A DNA stretch of 64,000 nt from Pseudomonas sp. GOM6 (GCF_029537485.1 NZ_JARPUS010000002.1:124001-188000); one strand, 5' to 3'. Numbered from the stretch's first letter, positions 48,650 through 59,742 are shown. Notes: generated from the sequence alone by a model not told the origin. Program-made: numbers and translations.

Positions 48650-49657
48650 TCAGTCCTTGCGGCGCTTGAGCTGGTCTTTGAGCTGGGTCGGCAACTGGCG
48701 AATGATCAGCATGTCGCGCGCCTCGTCGTACTCGATGGCCGAGCCCAGCAGGTGTGACTCGAAGCTGATCGACAGGCCCTCGGCGCGCCCGGTGAAACGG
48801 CGGAACTGGTTGAGGGTGCGCTTGTCCGCCGGAAATTCCGGGGCCATGCCGTAGTCCTTGTTGCGGATGTGCTCGTAGAAGGCGCGCGGACGCTCCTCGT
48901 CGATCAGCCCGGACAGTTCGTCCAGGGTAATCGGCTCACCGAGCTTGGCCTGGCTGGTCGCATAGTCGACCAGCGTGTCGGTCTTGGCCCGCGCCTGCTC
49001 CTCGGGCAGATCTTCGCTCTCGACGAAGTCGCTGAAAGCCTTGAGCAGGGTGCGGGTTTCGCTCGGCGCATCCACACCCTCCTGGCAGCCGATGAAGTCG
49101 CGGAAATAGTCCGAGACCTTCTTGCCGTTCTTGCCCTTGATAAAGGAGATGTACTGCTTGGACTGCTTGTTGTTTTGCCACTCGCTGATGTTGATGCGCG
49201 CGGCCAGGTGCAGCTGACCCAGGTCCAGATGCTTGGCCGGCGCGACATCCAGTGCGTCGGTCACTGCCACACCTTCGTTGTGGTGGAGCAGAGCGATGGC
49301 CAGGTAGTCGGTCATGCCTTGCTGGTAGTGGGCGAACAAGACGTGGCCGCCGGTGGAGAGGTTGGACTCCTCCATCAGCTTCTGCAGTTGTTCCACGGCT
49401 TGGCGGCTGAAGGCGGTGAAGTCCTGCTCGCCCTCAAGGTAGGCCTTCAGCCAGCCGCTGAACGGATAGGCACCGGACTCTTCGTGGAACAGGCCCCAGG
49501 CTTTGCCCTGCTTGGCGTTGTAGCTCTCGTTGAGGTCGGCCAGCAGGTTTTCCATGGCCTGCGAGGCGCTCAGTTCGGACTCTCGGGCATGCAGCACAGC
49601 GGGGCTGCCATCGGGCTTCTTGTCGATCAGGTGGACGATGCAATGACGGATCGGCAT
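48650..49657 (-). CDS. yejK: Nucleoid-associated protein YejK / NdpA
   Basis: The 335-residue protein starts [29 protein letters not shown] and contains [74 protein letters not shown] and the C-terminal [28 protein letters not shown], all YejK/NdpA hallmarks. It binds the nucleoid; its precise role is uncertain. A short gap separates it from the TAXI gene upstream, so that gene, yejK and ppk2 may be read together. Confidence 0.94.
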   Translation of the reverse strand: MPIRHCIVHLIDKKPDGSPAVLHARESELSASQAMENLLADLNESYNAKQGKAWGLFHEESGAYPFSGWLKAYLEGEQDFTAFSRQAVEQLQKLMEESNLSTGGHVLFAHYQQGMTDYLAIALLHHNEGVAVTDALDVAPAKHLDLGQLHLAARINISEWQNNKQSKQYISFIKGKNGKKVSDYFRDFIGCQEGVDAPSETRTLLKAFSDFVESEDLPEEQARAKTDTLVDYATSQAKLGEPITLDELSGLIDEERPRAFYEHIRNKDYGMAPEFPADKRTLNQFRRFTGRAEGLSISFESHLLGSAIEYDEARDMLIIRQLPTQLKDQLKRRKD

Positions 49658-49725
49658 GGATGGCTCTCGCTGGTGTTCGGACGCAGGGCGCAGAGTTTAC
49701 CTGAGTCGGCCTGAGCGAGGCTTTT

Positions 49726-51051
49726 TCATGCACTGATGCTGCGGCGCTGCTGTACCGCATGCAGGCGCTCGATCATGTAGCGCAGGTGCATGTGCAGCTC
49801 GTACAGTTCGTTGGAGTAGGACAGCGGCACCTCGACCCTGGCCAGCTCGTCTTCGAGCTTTTCCAGACGCTCGATCTCGGCACTGATGTCGCCTTCCAGT
49901 TTGCCGCTATACAGCTGCTGGTCGATTTCGCGCAGGTGCTTGTACCAGCGATATATACGCGCGCGAATGCGCCACTGGTAGATCGGGCCGATGGCCTTGA
50001 ACAGCGGGAACAGCAGGATCACCAGCGGAATGGCGAGGATGATGTAGCGGTCGGCCAGCGAGGCGATGCGGAACGGCAGGTAGCGCTGCAGTATCGGCAG
50101 GCCCTTGGCGTAGTAGTACTCGGCTTCGTCGAGGATCGGCAGCGAGAGCGGTGGTCTGGTCGGGTAGCTGCCGGCCGGGTCCAGCAGGCTGCCGTTCTTC
50201 AGTACCGTTCGGGCTGCTTCGAGAATCAGCGGGGTGAGTGAGGGATGGAAGCCTTCACCGGCGACCAGTGTCGCCACCGGACCGAGGGTGGCGATGTTCC
50301 GGTCTGGCACGTTGTGGCCCAGGTCCAGCATGCCCTCGCCGACCTCTACCCGGCTCAGGTAGGGCAGGCGCGCCAGGTAGGCATCAATACGGCGCAGACC
50401 GACCAGGTGCACCTTGGGTTCGCCAGCCAGCCGCTGGATTAGCGGATTTTCCGCCGGGCCGACGAAGAAGGCAGCATCCAGCTTGCCGTCAATCAGCGCT
50501 TCGGCTGCAGGCGTGCCGCCGATGGCTTGCCACTGTGGTGGATAACGGTCCGGTGCAATGCGGTTGGCCTGCAATAGCGCCGCGGTGATTGCCTGCGTGC
50601 CACTGCCTTCCGAGCCGATAGCCAGGCGCAGCTTGAGCAGGTCGGCCAGACGCTCGAACCGTACCTCTTCGCCAAGGAACAGCCACAGCGGCTCGCGATA
50701 CATCACCCCCAGCCCTGAAATCTTCTCGCGCTGCGTGTCGCTCAGGCTCAATTCCTGGCCGCTCTGTACCAGCGCCAGTTGCACTTCGCCGCTATCCAGC
50801 TTGGCCAGGTTGTCCTGCGAGCCGCGGCTCTGCACCAGCTCCAACTCGAAACCCTGTTGGGCCAGTTCATCGCGCAGGCGCTCGGCGAAACTGTGGTAGC
50901 CGCCACCCAAGGCGCCGGTGGCCATGCGTGCATGCATGGGCGGTGGCGGGGCAACGAAATAGAACAGCGCACCGACCAGGCCGGCGATCACCGGCACCAG
51001 CCACAGGTTGGCGAGGATGAGGATTTTCAGGTCGCGGAGAATGCGGCGCAT
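49726..51051 (-). CDS. TAXI-type solute-binding protein with C-terminal membrane and cytoplasmic parts
   Basis: The 441-residue protein has an N-terminal anchor (IANLWLVPVIAGLVGALFYFV read as ILILANLWLVPVIAGLVGALF), then a TAXI substrate-binding domain (MATGALGGGYHSFAERLRDELAQQGFELELVQSRGSQDNLAKL, LAIGSEGSGTQAITAALL, EALIDGKLDAAFFVGP). A second membrane helix (YIILAIPLVILLFPLFKAI) and a charged, coiled-coil cytoplasmic tail of about 90 residues follow. TAXI proteins usually feed TRAP transporters as soluble or lipid-anchored subunits, but no TRAP permease gene is present here. It may instead act as a membrane-anchored sensor or adaptor. Confidence 0.85.
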   Translation of the reverse strand: MRRILRDLKILILANLWLVPVIAGLVGALFYFVAPPPPMHARMATGALGGGYHSFAERLRDELAQQGFELELVQSRGSQDNLAKLDSGEVQLALVQSGQELSLSDTQREKISGLGVMYREPLWLFLGEEVRFERLADLLKLRLAIGSEGSGTQAITAALLQANRIAPDRYPPQWQAIGGTPAAEALIDGKLDAAFFVGPAENPLIQRLAGEPKVHLVGLRRIDAYLARLPYLSRVEVGEGMLDLGHNVPDRNIATLGPVATLVAGEGFHPSLTPLILEAARTVLKNGSLLDPAGSYPTRPPLSLPILDEAEYYYAKGLPILQRYLPFRIASLADRYIILAIPLVILLFPLFKAIGPIYQWRIRARIYRWYKHLREIDQQLYSGKLEGDISAEIERLEKLEDELARVEVPLSYSNELYELHMHLRYMIERLHAVQQRRSISA

Positions 51052-51208
51052 GGGCTGTCCTTAGGTGAGGCTTGGGCGACAGCATAGCTGGAGTGACTCT
51101 GGATGTTTGTGTCGCGGGAAAGATACAAATGTGAAACTTTCGTGAAAAATGGGTTGATTCGGTGATGGCTCATGGCTACCTTGCCGGCCTGAAAAGCAAG
51201 GAGCGGCT

Positions 51209-52054
51209 ATGCGTTATCTAGGCACATATAAAAGGATGTTCAAGCATGAAGCTCGTCTGCAGGATTTGACCCTGCATGTGCGGGATCATGATTATGCAGA
51301 AGTGCTGTCCCCGATCTCCGAGTTGCTGGGGCGACGTGGTCATGAGCCGCTGCGCGGAAGTCTGACGCGTTGCCTGGACACTTCCCGCTCTCGACTCTTC
51401 GTCAAAACCGAGAAGATCGATACCTTCCCTTCACGCATGCGCGCTACCCTTGGGTTGCAACGTTCCGAGGGTGGCTATACCTGGCTAGTCGAAGAGTTGC
51501 GCAATTCTGTTGAGGCTTTTCGCCGTGGCGCGCCAGTTCCCCAAGTGGCCGGTTTTGGCTATCAGCGGCGCGGCCGCCGCCTGGTGCGAGAGTTTTTCCT
51601 GGTCAGTGAAATGCTCGAAGGCCATGTCAACGGCATGGAGTGGATACAACGACCAGGTATCGATATCGAATCATTCCTGCAGCGCTGCTTTTCCCTGTTC
51701 AAGCATCTGCATGATCGGGAAATCTTCCATCTCGACCTGTGGCTGGCCAATATCATGGTCGACCCGACCAACCCCGACCAACTGCGCGTTGTCGATCTGG
51801 AAAATTGCCATATTGGTGCTGCTCCGCGTTATGCGGAGACACTGGGCTTTCAATTCGGCTTTTTCTATTTCCGCTTTGTTCGGGAGTACATCACTGAAGC
51901 TCGTTATGACGAACTGGTCAGTACAGCCCTGCAGGCCTACGGTGATATCGACCGCGAGTGTTTTGCCCGTATCTATGAGTTGGCCAAGCGCAAACCAACG
52001 TGCCGCAAAAAACGCCGGCTTCTGATCGCTCAGGGCAAACTGGCAACCAAGTAA
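51209..52054 (+). CDS. Lipopolysaccharide kinase-like (WaaP/InaA-type) protein
   Basis: The 281-residue protein fits the small LPS-kinase-like group. The fold is kinase-like: HLDLWLANIM corresponds to the catalytic loop H-x-D-x4-N, and VVDLENC to the metal-binding D-x-E/D-F-G. A lipid/sugar kinase role, perhaps on LPS or tolerance to solvents, is known for relatives, but catalysis is unproven here. AAGGAG lies 5 bp before the ATG. Its base composition is visibly lower in GC than its neighbours, and so is that of the other such gene at 53849, suggesting an accessory origin. Confidence 0.82.
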   Translation: MRYLGTYKRMFKHEARLQDLTLHVRDHDYAEVLSPISELLGRRGHEPLRGSLTRCLDTSRSRLFVKTEKIDTFPSRMRATLGLQRSEGGYTWLVEELRNSVEAFRRGAPVPQVAGFGYQRRGRRLVREFFLVSEMLEGHVNGMEWIQRPGIDIESFLQRCFSLFKHLHDREIFHLDLWLANIMVDPTNPDQLRVVDLENCHIGAAPRYAETLGFQFGFFYFRFVREYITEARYDELVSTALQAYGDIDRECFARIYELAKRKPTCRKKRRLLIAQGKLATK

Positions 52055-52060
52055 TAGCGG

Positions 52061-53332
52061 TCAGGTGCGTTGAGTTGCTATGTGTCGGCCGAGCTGTCGG
52101 CGGCCGAAGCCGAGGCAGGCAAACAGGGCCAGTAGTCCCAACGCATACAGCGCATCGGTACCCAGCGCGGCCAGTACCAGCAGGCAGAGCAGGGTGCTGA
52201 AGCCGGCGACCCAGCGCCAGATGCCCTGGAGCAGGGTGACGCCGGCAGCCATGCTGAGCAGGTAGACCAGGATAAAGTTGCCGTTGGCGTAGCGGATCAG
52301 GTCGTCCACCGACAGCTGCAGCCAGCTTGCCAGCGCCGCACACAGAGCGCAGATAGTCACCACCAGCAGCAATGCTCTGGCCGGGACGCCATAATGGTTG
52401 CGTTCGGCCAGTGGTGCCGGCAGCTTGCCCTCGTCGGCCAGGCTCCAGATCAGCCGGGCGAAGCCCTGCACATAGACGTTCATCGAGGCGAAGCAAGCCA
52501 GGTAGCCGACCAGTGCCACCAGCCAGCGTGCCTCATCGCCGAGCAGCAGGTGCATCAGCCGCGGCAGCGAGGCGGCGTCGCTGTGCACGTCGCCGTAGAC
52601 GCCGTAGCTCAGCACTGCGACCGAGAAGGCCCAGTACACCAGGCCGGCCAGCAGCACGCCGAGCAGCAGGGCCAGGGGAAAGTCGCGCTGCGGGTGCTTG
52701 AACTCTTCGCCCAGGTGGGTGAAAGCCTCGATGCCGACGAAGCACCAGAACATCACCCCCAGCGCCGCCGGCATCAGCGCCCAGGCATCGGCGTCGATGA
52801 TGGGCAGCAACGGCTGGCTGGCGCGAGGTAGATCGCCCACCCACCAGACCAGCGCCACGGTGCCGAGGATGGCCATGGCAATCAGCCCCTGCACCAGACC
52901 CGAGGCCCTGGCCGGGCGCTGGCCGAGCAGGAGCATGGCGCCGAGGGTGAGCAACTGGATCAGCAGCGCCTCGACCTTGCCGATGGGCAGTACGGCTTGC
53001 CAGAAGCCGGTAGCGATATTCAGCGCCGCCGGCAGGCCCACCGGCAACACGGCGAGGAATAGAAAGGCGATCAGCCGCTCCATGCGTGCGCCGAAGGCGC
53101 GGCCGATCAGGTGTGGCGCGCCGCCGGCATGGGGATAACGCTTGCCCAGTTGGGCGAAGGTGAAAGCCACCGGCAGCACCAGCACGATGAGGATCAGCCA
53201 GGCCCACAGCGAAGCGCTGCCGGCAGCTGTGGCGGCCAGTGCCGGCACGACGAAGATGCCGGTGCCCAGCAGCGAGGTGCTGAGCAGGGCGATGCCTTGC
53301 ACCAGGCCCAGTTCCTTGTTCAGGCGGCTCAT
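52061..53332 (-). CDS. yjeH: APC-family amino-acid exporter YjeH-like
   Basis: The 423-residue permease has about twelve helices and the YjeH opening (LGLVQGIALLSTSLLGTGIFVVPALAATAAG), with HAGGAPHLIGRAFG and FWCFVGIEAFTHLGEEFKHPQRDFP. In E. coli, YjeH exports methionine and branched-chain amino acids. It is divergent from an Lrp-type regulator gene with 116 bp between, an arrangement typical of regulated exporters. Its 3' end lies only 6 bp from the end of the LPS kinase-like gene. Confidence 0.9.
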   Translation of the reverse strand: MSRLNKELGLVQGIALLSTSLLGTGIFVVPALAATAAGSASLWAWLILIVLVLPVAFTFAQLGKRYPHAGGAPHLIGRAFGARMERLIAFLFLAVLPVGLPAALNIATGFWQAVLPIGKVEALLIQLLTLGAMLLLGQRPARASGLVQGLIAMAILGTVALVWWVGDLPRASQPLLPIIDADAWALMPAALGVMFWCFVGIEAFTHLGEEFKHPQRDFPLALLLGVLLAGLVYWAFSVAVLSYGVYGDVHSDAASLPRLMHLLLGDEARWLVALVGYLACFASMNVYVQGFARLIWSLADEGKLPAPLAERNHYGVPARALLLVVTICALCAALASWLQLSVDDLIRYANGNFILVYLLSMAAGVTLLQGIWRWVAGFSTLLCLLVLAALGTDALYALGLLALFACLGFGRRQLGRHIATQRT

Positions 53333-53448
53333 GAGGTATGCTCGTTCCTTCCTTTCGATCCCGCCATGTTATGCCGCTCCTGAGCGGCAGGTTGCCGCCG
53401 ATTGCCGGCGAAGTGGCGGATTCCACCGCCAAACTGCCGAGAGCTCCT

Positions 53449-53868
53449 GTGGACAAGTTCGATCGCCAGATCCTCGCCCTGTTGCGTGCCGATGCGCGCA
53501 CCTCCGTCAGCCAGATTTCCCGCGAGGTCAGCCTGTCGCGTTCGGCGGTGGCCGAGCGTATCCGCCAGCTGGAGGAGAGCAGGGTGATCCAGGGCTATCA
53601 CGCCAGCGTGGCCGATCCGGCTCTGCCGTCGATAAAGGCGTTCCTGGAACTTTTCTACAAGGACAGCCGCTGCCAGGACTACGTCGAGCGTATGCGTGCC
53701 TTTCCCGAGATCCGCCAATGCTGTGGCATCAGCGGTGAGACCGACATGCTGGTGCAGGTGGAGACGACCAGCATGGCGCGCCTGGCCGAGATTCGCGGCG
53801 AGATCGAAAGCTACCCCGGCATGCAGCGGGTGAAGACGCATATGGTGGTCAAGGAGTGGTCGATGTAG
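53449..53868 (+). CDS. Lrp/AsnC-type transcriptional regulator
   Basis: The 139-residue protein has the Lrp HTH (DKFDRQILALLRADARTSVSQISREVSLSRSAVAERIRQLEESRVIQGYHA) and a RAM ligand-binding domain (FPEIRQCCGISGETDMLVQVE). I prefer the GTG at 53449, with GAGAG upstream at 5-7 bp, giving a normal start (MDKFDRQIL); an ATG at 53371 would add 26 residues of unlike composition. It is divergent from yjeH and likely controls it in response to amino acids. Its 3' end overlaps the kinase-like gene on the other strand by 20 bp. Confidence 0.88.
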   Translation: MDKFDRQILALLRADARTSVSQISREVSLSRSAVAERIRQLEESRVIQGYHASVADPALPSIKAFLELFYKDSRCQDYVERMRAFPEIRQCCGISGETDMLVQVETTSMARLAEIRGEIESYPGMQRVKTHMVVKEWSM

Positions 53869-54727
53869 CCGATTCGCGCAGAAATGCTTCCTGCGCCCGC
53901 TGGCTGGTCAGGATCGCGTAGCGAGTGCGCCGCGAAACCTTATGGTCGCGAAAACGTAGATAAATTGTCGAGAAGGTTCGTTGATCAAGCTGCGGGTGAG
54001 CCGTCTGCAGATAGTCGCGACTGACTGCGTCATAACGTTCCTTGGCCAGAAAACGTTGGAACCAGTAGCGGTAGAAGTAGCCGTGCAGGAAACCGAGGGT
54101 GAAATCCCGGTTGAACACCTGATGGGCGCAGCATTCGAAGTCGATCAGGCGCAATGGCCCATCCGGTGCGATGAGAATGTTCTTTGGGTGAGGGTCCATG
54201 TGGCAGAACCCCTGGTCGAGCATGTGGCTGAACAGGGTAAAGATTTGCTCCAGCAGCTGTTCGGCCTGTTCCGGGGCCTGTTTCAAACGGATATCCACAT
54301 CCGTGTGATCGGCGAAGAAACGAACCAGCAGGTACTCGTCCTGGAGTCGGTAGCCGTGAAGGGCTCGGTAGCCATAGGCGCCGACTTCAGGGGTGAGCTC
54401 GCTGGCGCTGATGCGCCGCAGATTGATCATCTCGTTCGTCAGATCATGCAGCCCATAGCTCTTTTTCCAGCCCCAGAAGTTGGCCAGCTGTTTTTTCCAA
54501 CTGGTTAGCCGATTGAATTTCAGCACCCACTGGTGCTGGTCGCCTTGCAGCAGGTAGACGCCACGGTTTTCCTCCGGCTTGTCCAGCGTTGTCCGTGCAT
54601 GGGGTTGGGCAAAAAAACGCTCCAACACGCTCTGGATCTCCAGTCGGTACTGGGGATCTATGAGAAAGCGGTTAGCCCCCAGAGGCTGGTGTATGAAACC
54701 GCGGGTAAAAGGCCTGAGATGGTGCAT
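53849..54727 (-). CDS. Lipopolysaccharide kinase-like / phosphotransferase protein
   Basis: The 292-residue protein has a kinase-like catalytic loop HMDPHPKNIL (H-x-D-x4-N, with D in place) and LIDFECC for the metal-binding segment. N-terminal QWVLKFNRLTSWKKQLANF may hold the ATP-site Lys. The arrangement resembles the InaA/lipopolysaccharide kinase group, as does the gene at 51209, though the two share little beyond these motifs. Base composition is below that of flanking genes. It overlaps the end of the Lrp gene by 20 bp on the opposite strand; substrate unknown. Confidence 0.8.
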   Translation of the reverse strand: MHHLRPFTRGFIHQPLGANRFLIDPQYRLEIQSVLERFFAQPHARTTLDKPEENRGVYLLQGDQHQWVLKFNRLTSWKKQLANFWGWKKSYGLHDLTNEMINLRRISASELTPEVGAYGYRALHGYRLQDEYLLVRFFADHTDVDIRLKQAPEQAEQLLEQIFTLFSHMLDQGFCHMDPHPKNILIAPDGPLRLIDFECCAHQVFNRDFTLGFLHGYFYRYWFQRFLAKERYDAVSRDYLQTAHPQLDQRTFSTIYLRFRDHKVSRRTRYAILTSQRAQEAFLRESATSTTP

Positions 54728-54780
54728 ATGACTCGTCCTTGGTCAGGAGATATCCGGAAGGTATTGGTGCAATCGGAAGC

Positions 54781-55380
54781 TCAGGTATTGGCGTGATCGA
54801 GCCGCTCAAGGTGAATGCGGCCACGGCCTAGGTCGCCCAAGTGGCATTTCGCCTGTTCGAATGTCGTTGCGGGTAGGGCCAGAAGCAGCCAGGCCCCTAG
54901 TGCGTCGAATGTCTCCCTTTCAAGCATGGCCTGCCAGTCACCCAGCCGCGCCTTCACTCGCGCCAGTTCGGCAAAGGGCACATGGCAGCGGGCCTGGATG
55001 CGCTCGATCAGTTCGACCCGCGAGCCGCCCTGCAGACACTTGGCGGCGCTGCCGCCGTAGGCGCGGGCCAGGCCGCCTGTGCCGAGCTGGATGCCGCCGT
55101 ACCAGCGGATGACCAGTACTACCACCCGGTCACAATCCTGGCCCTCGATGGCGGCGAGTATCGGCCGCCCGGCGGTGCCGCCGGGTTCGCCGTCGTCATT
55201 GAAACGGTACTGGTTGCCGCACCTGAAGGCCCAGCAGTTATGCGAGGCGCTGTGGTCACTGTGCTGCTCGATAAAGGCCAGTGCCTGCTCCGCCGATTCG
55301 ACGGGGGCGGCGAGTGCGAGGAAGCGGCTCTTGCGGATTTCCTCGTGGTAGGCGCAGGGCGTTTGCAGGGTGAAGGGCAT
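54781..55380 (-). CDS. yigZ: IMPACT family protein YigZ
   Basis: The 199-residue protein shows the IMPACT domain: SRFLALAAPVESAEQALAFIEQHSDHSASHNCWAFRCG, FNDDGEPGGTAGRPILAAIEG and VVLVIRWYGGIQLGTGGLARAYGGSA, all signatures of YigZ/YIH1-like proteins. Its biochemical role is unclear; homologues influence translation or amino-acid stress. It follows rlmF by 4 bp on the same strand, so the two are probably co-transcribed. Confidence 0.93.
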   Translation of the reverse strand: MPFTLQTPCAYHEEIRKSRFLALAAPVESAEQALAFIEQHSDHSASHNCWAFRCGNQYRFNDDGEPGGTAGRPILAAIEGQDCDRVVVLVIRWYGGIQLGTGGLARAYGGSAAKCLQGGSRVELIERIQARCHVPFAELARVKARLGDWQAMLERETFDALGAWLLLALPATTFEQAKCHLGDLGRGRIHLERLDHANT

Positions 55381-55383
55381 AGC

Positions 55384-56367
55384 TCAGTCTTGTGCCCTGC
55401 TCTGCAGCCAGGCGCTGCGCTGCTCCGGGCTGTGGAAGGTCCAGGCGACGAAGCGGCTCTGTTTGTTGCCCTGGGCCATGTCGATGCAGCGGACTTCCAG
55501 CGCGTCGGCTTTCTTCAGCAGCTTTTCGGCGTGGGCCACATTGCTCACCTTGGATACCAGGCTGCTGAACCACAGCACCTGGTCGGCGACCTGCGCACTT
55601 TCCGCGATCATGCGTTTGAGAAAACTGGCCTCGCCGCCGGTACACCACAGCTCGGCGCTTTGCCCGCCGAAGTTGAGCTCCGGTAGCTTGCGCTGCGGGT
55701 CGAGTTTGCCGAGGCTCTTCCATTTGCGCCGGCTGCCGCTGGCGGCTTCCTCGGCGCTGGCGTGGAAGGGGGGGTTGCACAGGGTCAGTTCGAAACGCTC
55801 GTCTGCCTGCAGCAGGCCCTTGAAGATCTGTCCGCGCTGCTGTTGCTGGCGCAGTTCGATGGCCTCAGCCAGGTCATTGCGGCGGACGATCTCGCCGGCC
55901 GATTTCAGGGCTGGCGGGTCGATGTCCGAGCCGAGGAAGCGCCAGCCATAGTCGCCATGGCCAAGCAGCGGATAGATGCAGCTGGCGCCGGTGCCGATAT
56001 CCAGGGCGCGGATGTATGGGCCTCGCGGAATCCTGCCGCCATGGTCGCTCGCCAGCAGATCGGCCAGACCGTGCACGTAGTCGGCGCGCCCGGGAATCGG
56101 TGGGCACAGATAGCCAGCCGGTATTTCCCAGTAGCCAATGCCGTACAGCTGGCGCAGCAGGGCGCGATTGAGTCCCCGTACCGCCTCGGGATCGGCGAAG
56201 TCGATGCTCGGCTTGCCGTATGGATTGGTGATAACGAAGCGGCCCAGCTCAGGGTTTTTCTCGATCAACCGAGGGAAGTCGTATTGGCCCTGATGGCGGT
56301 TGCGTGGGTGCAACTGGCCCTTGGCGATGGCTTTGGGCTGGCGCGGCGGATGAGCTTTCTCGGACAT
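55384..56367 (-). CDS. rlmF: 23S rRNA (adenine-1618-N6)-methyltransferase
   Basis: The 327-residue protein has [15 protein letters not shown] at the N-terminus, SAM motif [16 protein letters not shown], and the catalytic NPPF motif in [13 protein letters not shown], then [17 protein letters not shown], all RlmF/YbiN traits. It methylates A1618 of 23S rRNA. I prefer MSEKAHP at 56367; an ATG at 56397 would add ten residues. The yigZ gene follows with no gap of note. Confidence 0.93.
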   Translation of the reverse strand: MSEKAHPPRQPKAIAKGQLHPRNRHQGQYDFPRLIEKNPELGRFVITNPYGKPSIDFADPEAVRGLNRALLRQLYGIGYWEIPAGYLCPPIPGRADYVHGLADLLASDHGGRIPRGPYIRALDIGTGASCIYPLLGHGDYGWRFLGSDIDPPALKSAGEIVRRNDLAEAIELRQQQQRGQIFKGLLQADERFELTLCNPPFHASAEEAASGSRRKWKSLGKLDPQRKLPELNFGGQSAELWCTGGEASFLKRMIAESAQVADQVLWFSSLVSKVSNVAHAEKLLKKADALEVRCIDMAQGNKQSRFVAWTFHSPEQRSAWLQSRAQD

Positions 56368-56410
56368 GCTGGAGGGTTCGCTGAGCGGGGAGGGCATTGT
56401 CCCACAGACG

Positions 56411-57618
<1,208 letters not shown>

Positions 57619-57658
57619 CTACCTCGTTTCCTTTACATCAGGCGACGTTCCAGGCATT

Positions 57659-57688
57659 AATTGTACATGTTATTTGATTTGTACAATT
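57659..57688. promoter_or_regulatory. Inverted repeat AATTGTACA-N12-TGTACAATT, candidate LitR/CarH-type operator
   Basis: AATTGTACA (57659-57667) and TGTACAATT (57680-57688) are perfect inverted arms; TTGTACA also occurs twice as a direct repeat 18 bp apart. MerR-family LitR/CarH light regulators bind TGTACA-type half-sites, and their Pseudomonas targets include renalase-like, yfcH-like and hemH genes like the ones on either side. The element lies 44 bp before the oxidoreductase start and 125 bp before yfcH. Confidence 0.5.
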
Positions 57689-57813
57689 ATTGTGAATCAA
57701 TGGTCAGCCCTTTTACTCAGTGCGACGTTAGCGCTGTCGGGCCAGGACACGTGCCTGCGCCATAATCCAGACTAGGGCGGGATGAGTGGTCAGTGCCATG
57801 CGAGGAGGATGCC

Positions 57814-58719
57814 ATGCATATCTTGCTGACAGGCGGTACCGGGCTGATTGGTCGAGCCTTGTGCCGCCATTGGTTATCCCAGGGGCATCGCCTGAGCGTG
57901 TGGAGTCGCACGCCGGAGCGGGTCAGTGAGTTGTGCGGGGCTCAGGTTCGCGGCCTCGGTCGCCTCGAAGAGTATGGCGACGAGCCGCTGGATGCTGTGA
58001 TCAACCTGGCCGGTGCCCCTATTGCGGATCGTCCCTGGACGCACAAGCGTAAGCTGGCGCTGTGGAACAGTCGGATTGGTCTCACGGAACAGCTGCTGAG
58101 CTGGCTGGAGCAACGCCCGCAACGGCCCCGCGTATTGCTCTCTGGCTCGGCTGTCGGCTGGTACGGTGATGCTGGCGAGCACGAGTTGCGCGAGACGGAT
58201 CCGCCGGTGTGTGAGGACTTTGCCGCGCAACTGTGCGGAGCCTGGGAAGAGACTGCCCTGCGTGCCGAAGCGTTGGGGATCGCTGTGGTGCTGTTGCGCA
58301 CCGGTCTGGTGCTGGCGCCGGACGGCGGCTTCCTCAAACGCTTGCTACTGCCGTTTCGTCTGGGATTGGGTGGGCCCGTGGGCAGTGGCCGGCAGTGGAT
58401 GCCGTGGATTCATTTGGAGGATGAAATCGGCCTGATCGATTTTCTCTTGCGGCAGGAGGGGGCCAGCGGTCCTTATAATGCCTGCGCGCCGCAGCCGGTA
58501 CGCAACAAGGCCTTTGCCAAGGCCCTGGGCCGGGCGTTGCGGCGTCCGGCGCTGTTCCCCGTGCCTGGCTTCCTGCTCAAGGCCGGCCTGGGCGAACTCT
58601 CCGAATTGCTGCTGGGCGGGCAGAAGGCCCTGCCACAGCGTGCGCTGGATGACGGTTACCACTTTCGTTTCACCGATATCGACTCGGCCCTGGCCGACCT
58701 GCTCAAGGACCCCGCATGA
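57814..58719 (+). CDS. TIGR01777 family NAD-dependent epimerase-like protein, YfcH type
   Basis: The 301-residue SDR-type protein has [32 protein letters not shown] (NAD-binding G-x-x-G-x-x-G), [27 protein letters not shown] and the C-terminal [36 protein letters not shown]01777 proteins are usually called nucleoside-diphosphate-sugar epimerases but substrate is unknown. The ATG at 57814 has GAGGAGG 6 bp upstream. Its stop overlaps the hemH start (ATGA), so the two are coupled. Confidence 0.92.
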   Translation: MHILLTGGTGLIGRALCRHWLSQGHRLSVWSRTPERVSELCGAQVRGLGRLEEYGDEPLDAVINLAGAPIADRPWTHKRKLALWNSRIGLTEQLLSWLEQRPQRPRVLLSGSAVGWYGDAGEHELRETDPPVCEDFAAQLCGAWEETALRAEALGIAVVLLRTGLVLAPDGGFLKRLLLPFRLGLGGPVGSGRQWMPWIHLEDEIGLIDFLLRQEGASGPYNACAPQPVRNKAFAKALGRALRRPALFPVPGFLLKAGLGELSELLLGGQKALPQRALDDGYHFRFTDIDSALADLLKDPA

Positions 58720-59738
58720 CCGATCACGCCCTGCTGTTGCTCAACCTGGGTTCGCCGGCTTCCACGGAGGTGGCCGACGTGCGTCGCTACCTCAATCAGT
58801 TTCTCATGGACCCCTACGTGATCGACCTGCCCTGGCCGCTGCGCCGGCTGCTGGTGTCGCTGATCCTGATCAAGCGTCCGGCGCAGTCGGCGCACGCCTA
58901 CGCCTCGATCTGGTGGGAGGAGGGCTCGCCGCTGGTGGTGCTCAGCCGCCGCCTGCAGCAGGCCATGGCGCCGCACTGGCCGCACGGCCCGGTGGAGTTG
59001 GCCATGCGCTACGGCGAGCCGTCGATCGAGAAGGTGCTGGTCGGCCTGGCGGCCCGTGGCGTGAAGAAGGTCACCCTGGCGCCGCTTTACCCGCAGTTCG
59101 CCGACAGCACCACCACCACCGCGTTGCAGGAAGTGCGGCGTGTGGTGCGCGAAGGCGGCCTGGCCCTGCAATTCGCCGAGTTGGCGCCGTTCTACGCCCA
59201 GCCGGAGTACGTTGACGCTCTGGTGGAGAGCGCCAAACCCTATCTCGAACAGGACTTCGACCACCTGCTGCTGAGCTTCCACGGCCTGCCGGAGCGCCAT
59301 CTGCACAAGCTGGACCCTACTGGCCACTGCCTGAAAGGCGCCGACTGCTGCAAGAACGCCTCGCCGCAGGTGCTCGCCAACTGCTACCGCGCCCAGTGCC
59401 TGCGCAGCGCCGAGCTGTTCGCCGAGCGTGCCGGGCTGCCGGCCGGCAAGTGGTCGGTGGGTTTCCAGTCACGCCTGGGCCGGGCCAAGTGGATCGAGCC
59501 CTACACCGAGGCGCGCCTGGACGAGCTGGCCAAGGCCGGGGCGAAGAAGCTGCTGGTGATGTGTCCGGCCTTCGTCGCCGACTGCATCGAGACGCTTGAG
59601 GAAATCGGTGACCGCGGCCGCGAGCAGTTCCGCGAAGCGGGTGGCGAGGATCTGGTGCTGGTGCCCTGCCTGAACGACCACCCGCAGTGGGTGCAGACGC
59701 TCAAGGTGCTGTGCGAGCGGGCACCGCAGCAGCTGTGA
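58716..59738 (+). CDS. hemH: Ferrochelatase
   Basis: The 340-residue enzyme inserts iron into protoporphyrin IX to make protohaem. It shows [77 protein letters not shown] with the catalytic His, and [21 protein letters not shown], Cys-rich as in many gammaproteobacterial ferrochelatases. The ATG overlaps the yfcH stop. A terminator follows its stop. Confidence 0.96.
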   Translation: MTDHALLLLNLGSPASTEVADVRRYLNQFLMDPYVIDLPWPLRRLLVSLILIKRPAQSAHAYASIWWEEGSPLVVLSRRLQQAMAPHWPHGPVELAMRYGEPSIEKVLVGLAARGVKKVTLAPLYPQFADSTTTTALQEVRRVVREGGLALQFAELAPFYAQPEYVDALVESAKPYLEQDFDHLLLSFHGLPERHLHKLDPTGHCLKGADCCKNASPQVLANCYRAQCLRSAELFAERAGLPAGKWSVGFQSRLGRAKWIEPYTEARLDELAKAGAKKLLVMCPAFVADCIETLEEIGDRGREQFREAGGEDLVLVPCLNDHPQWVQTLKVLCERAPQQL

Positions 59739-59742
59739 AGAC

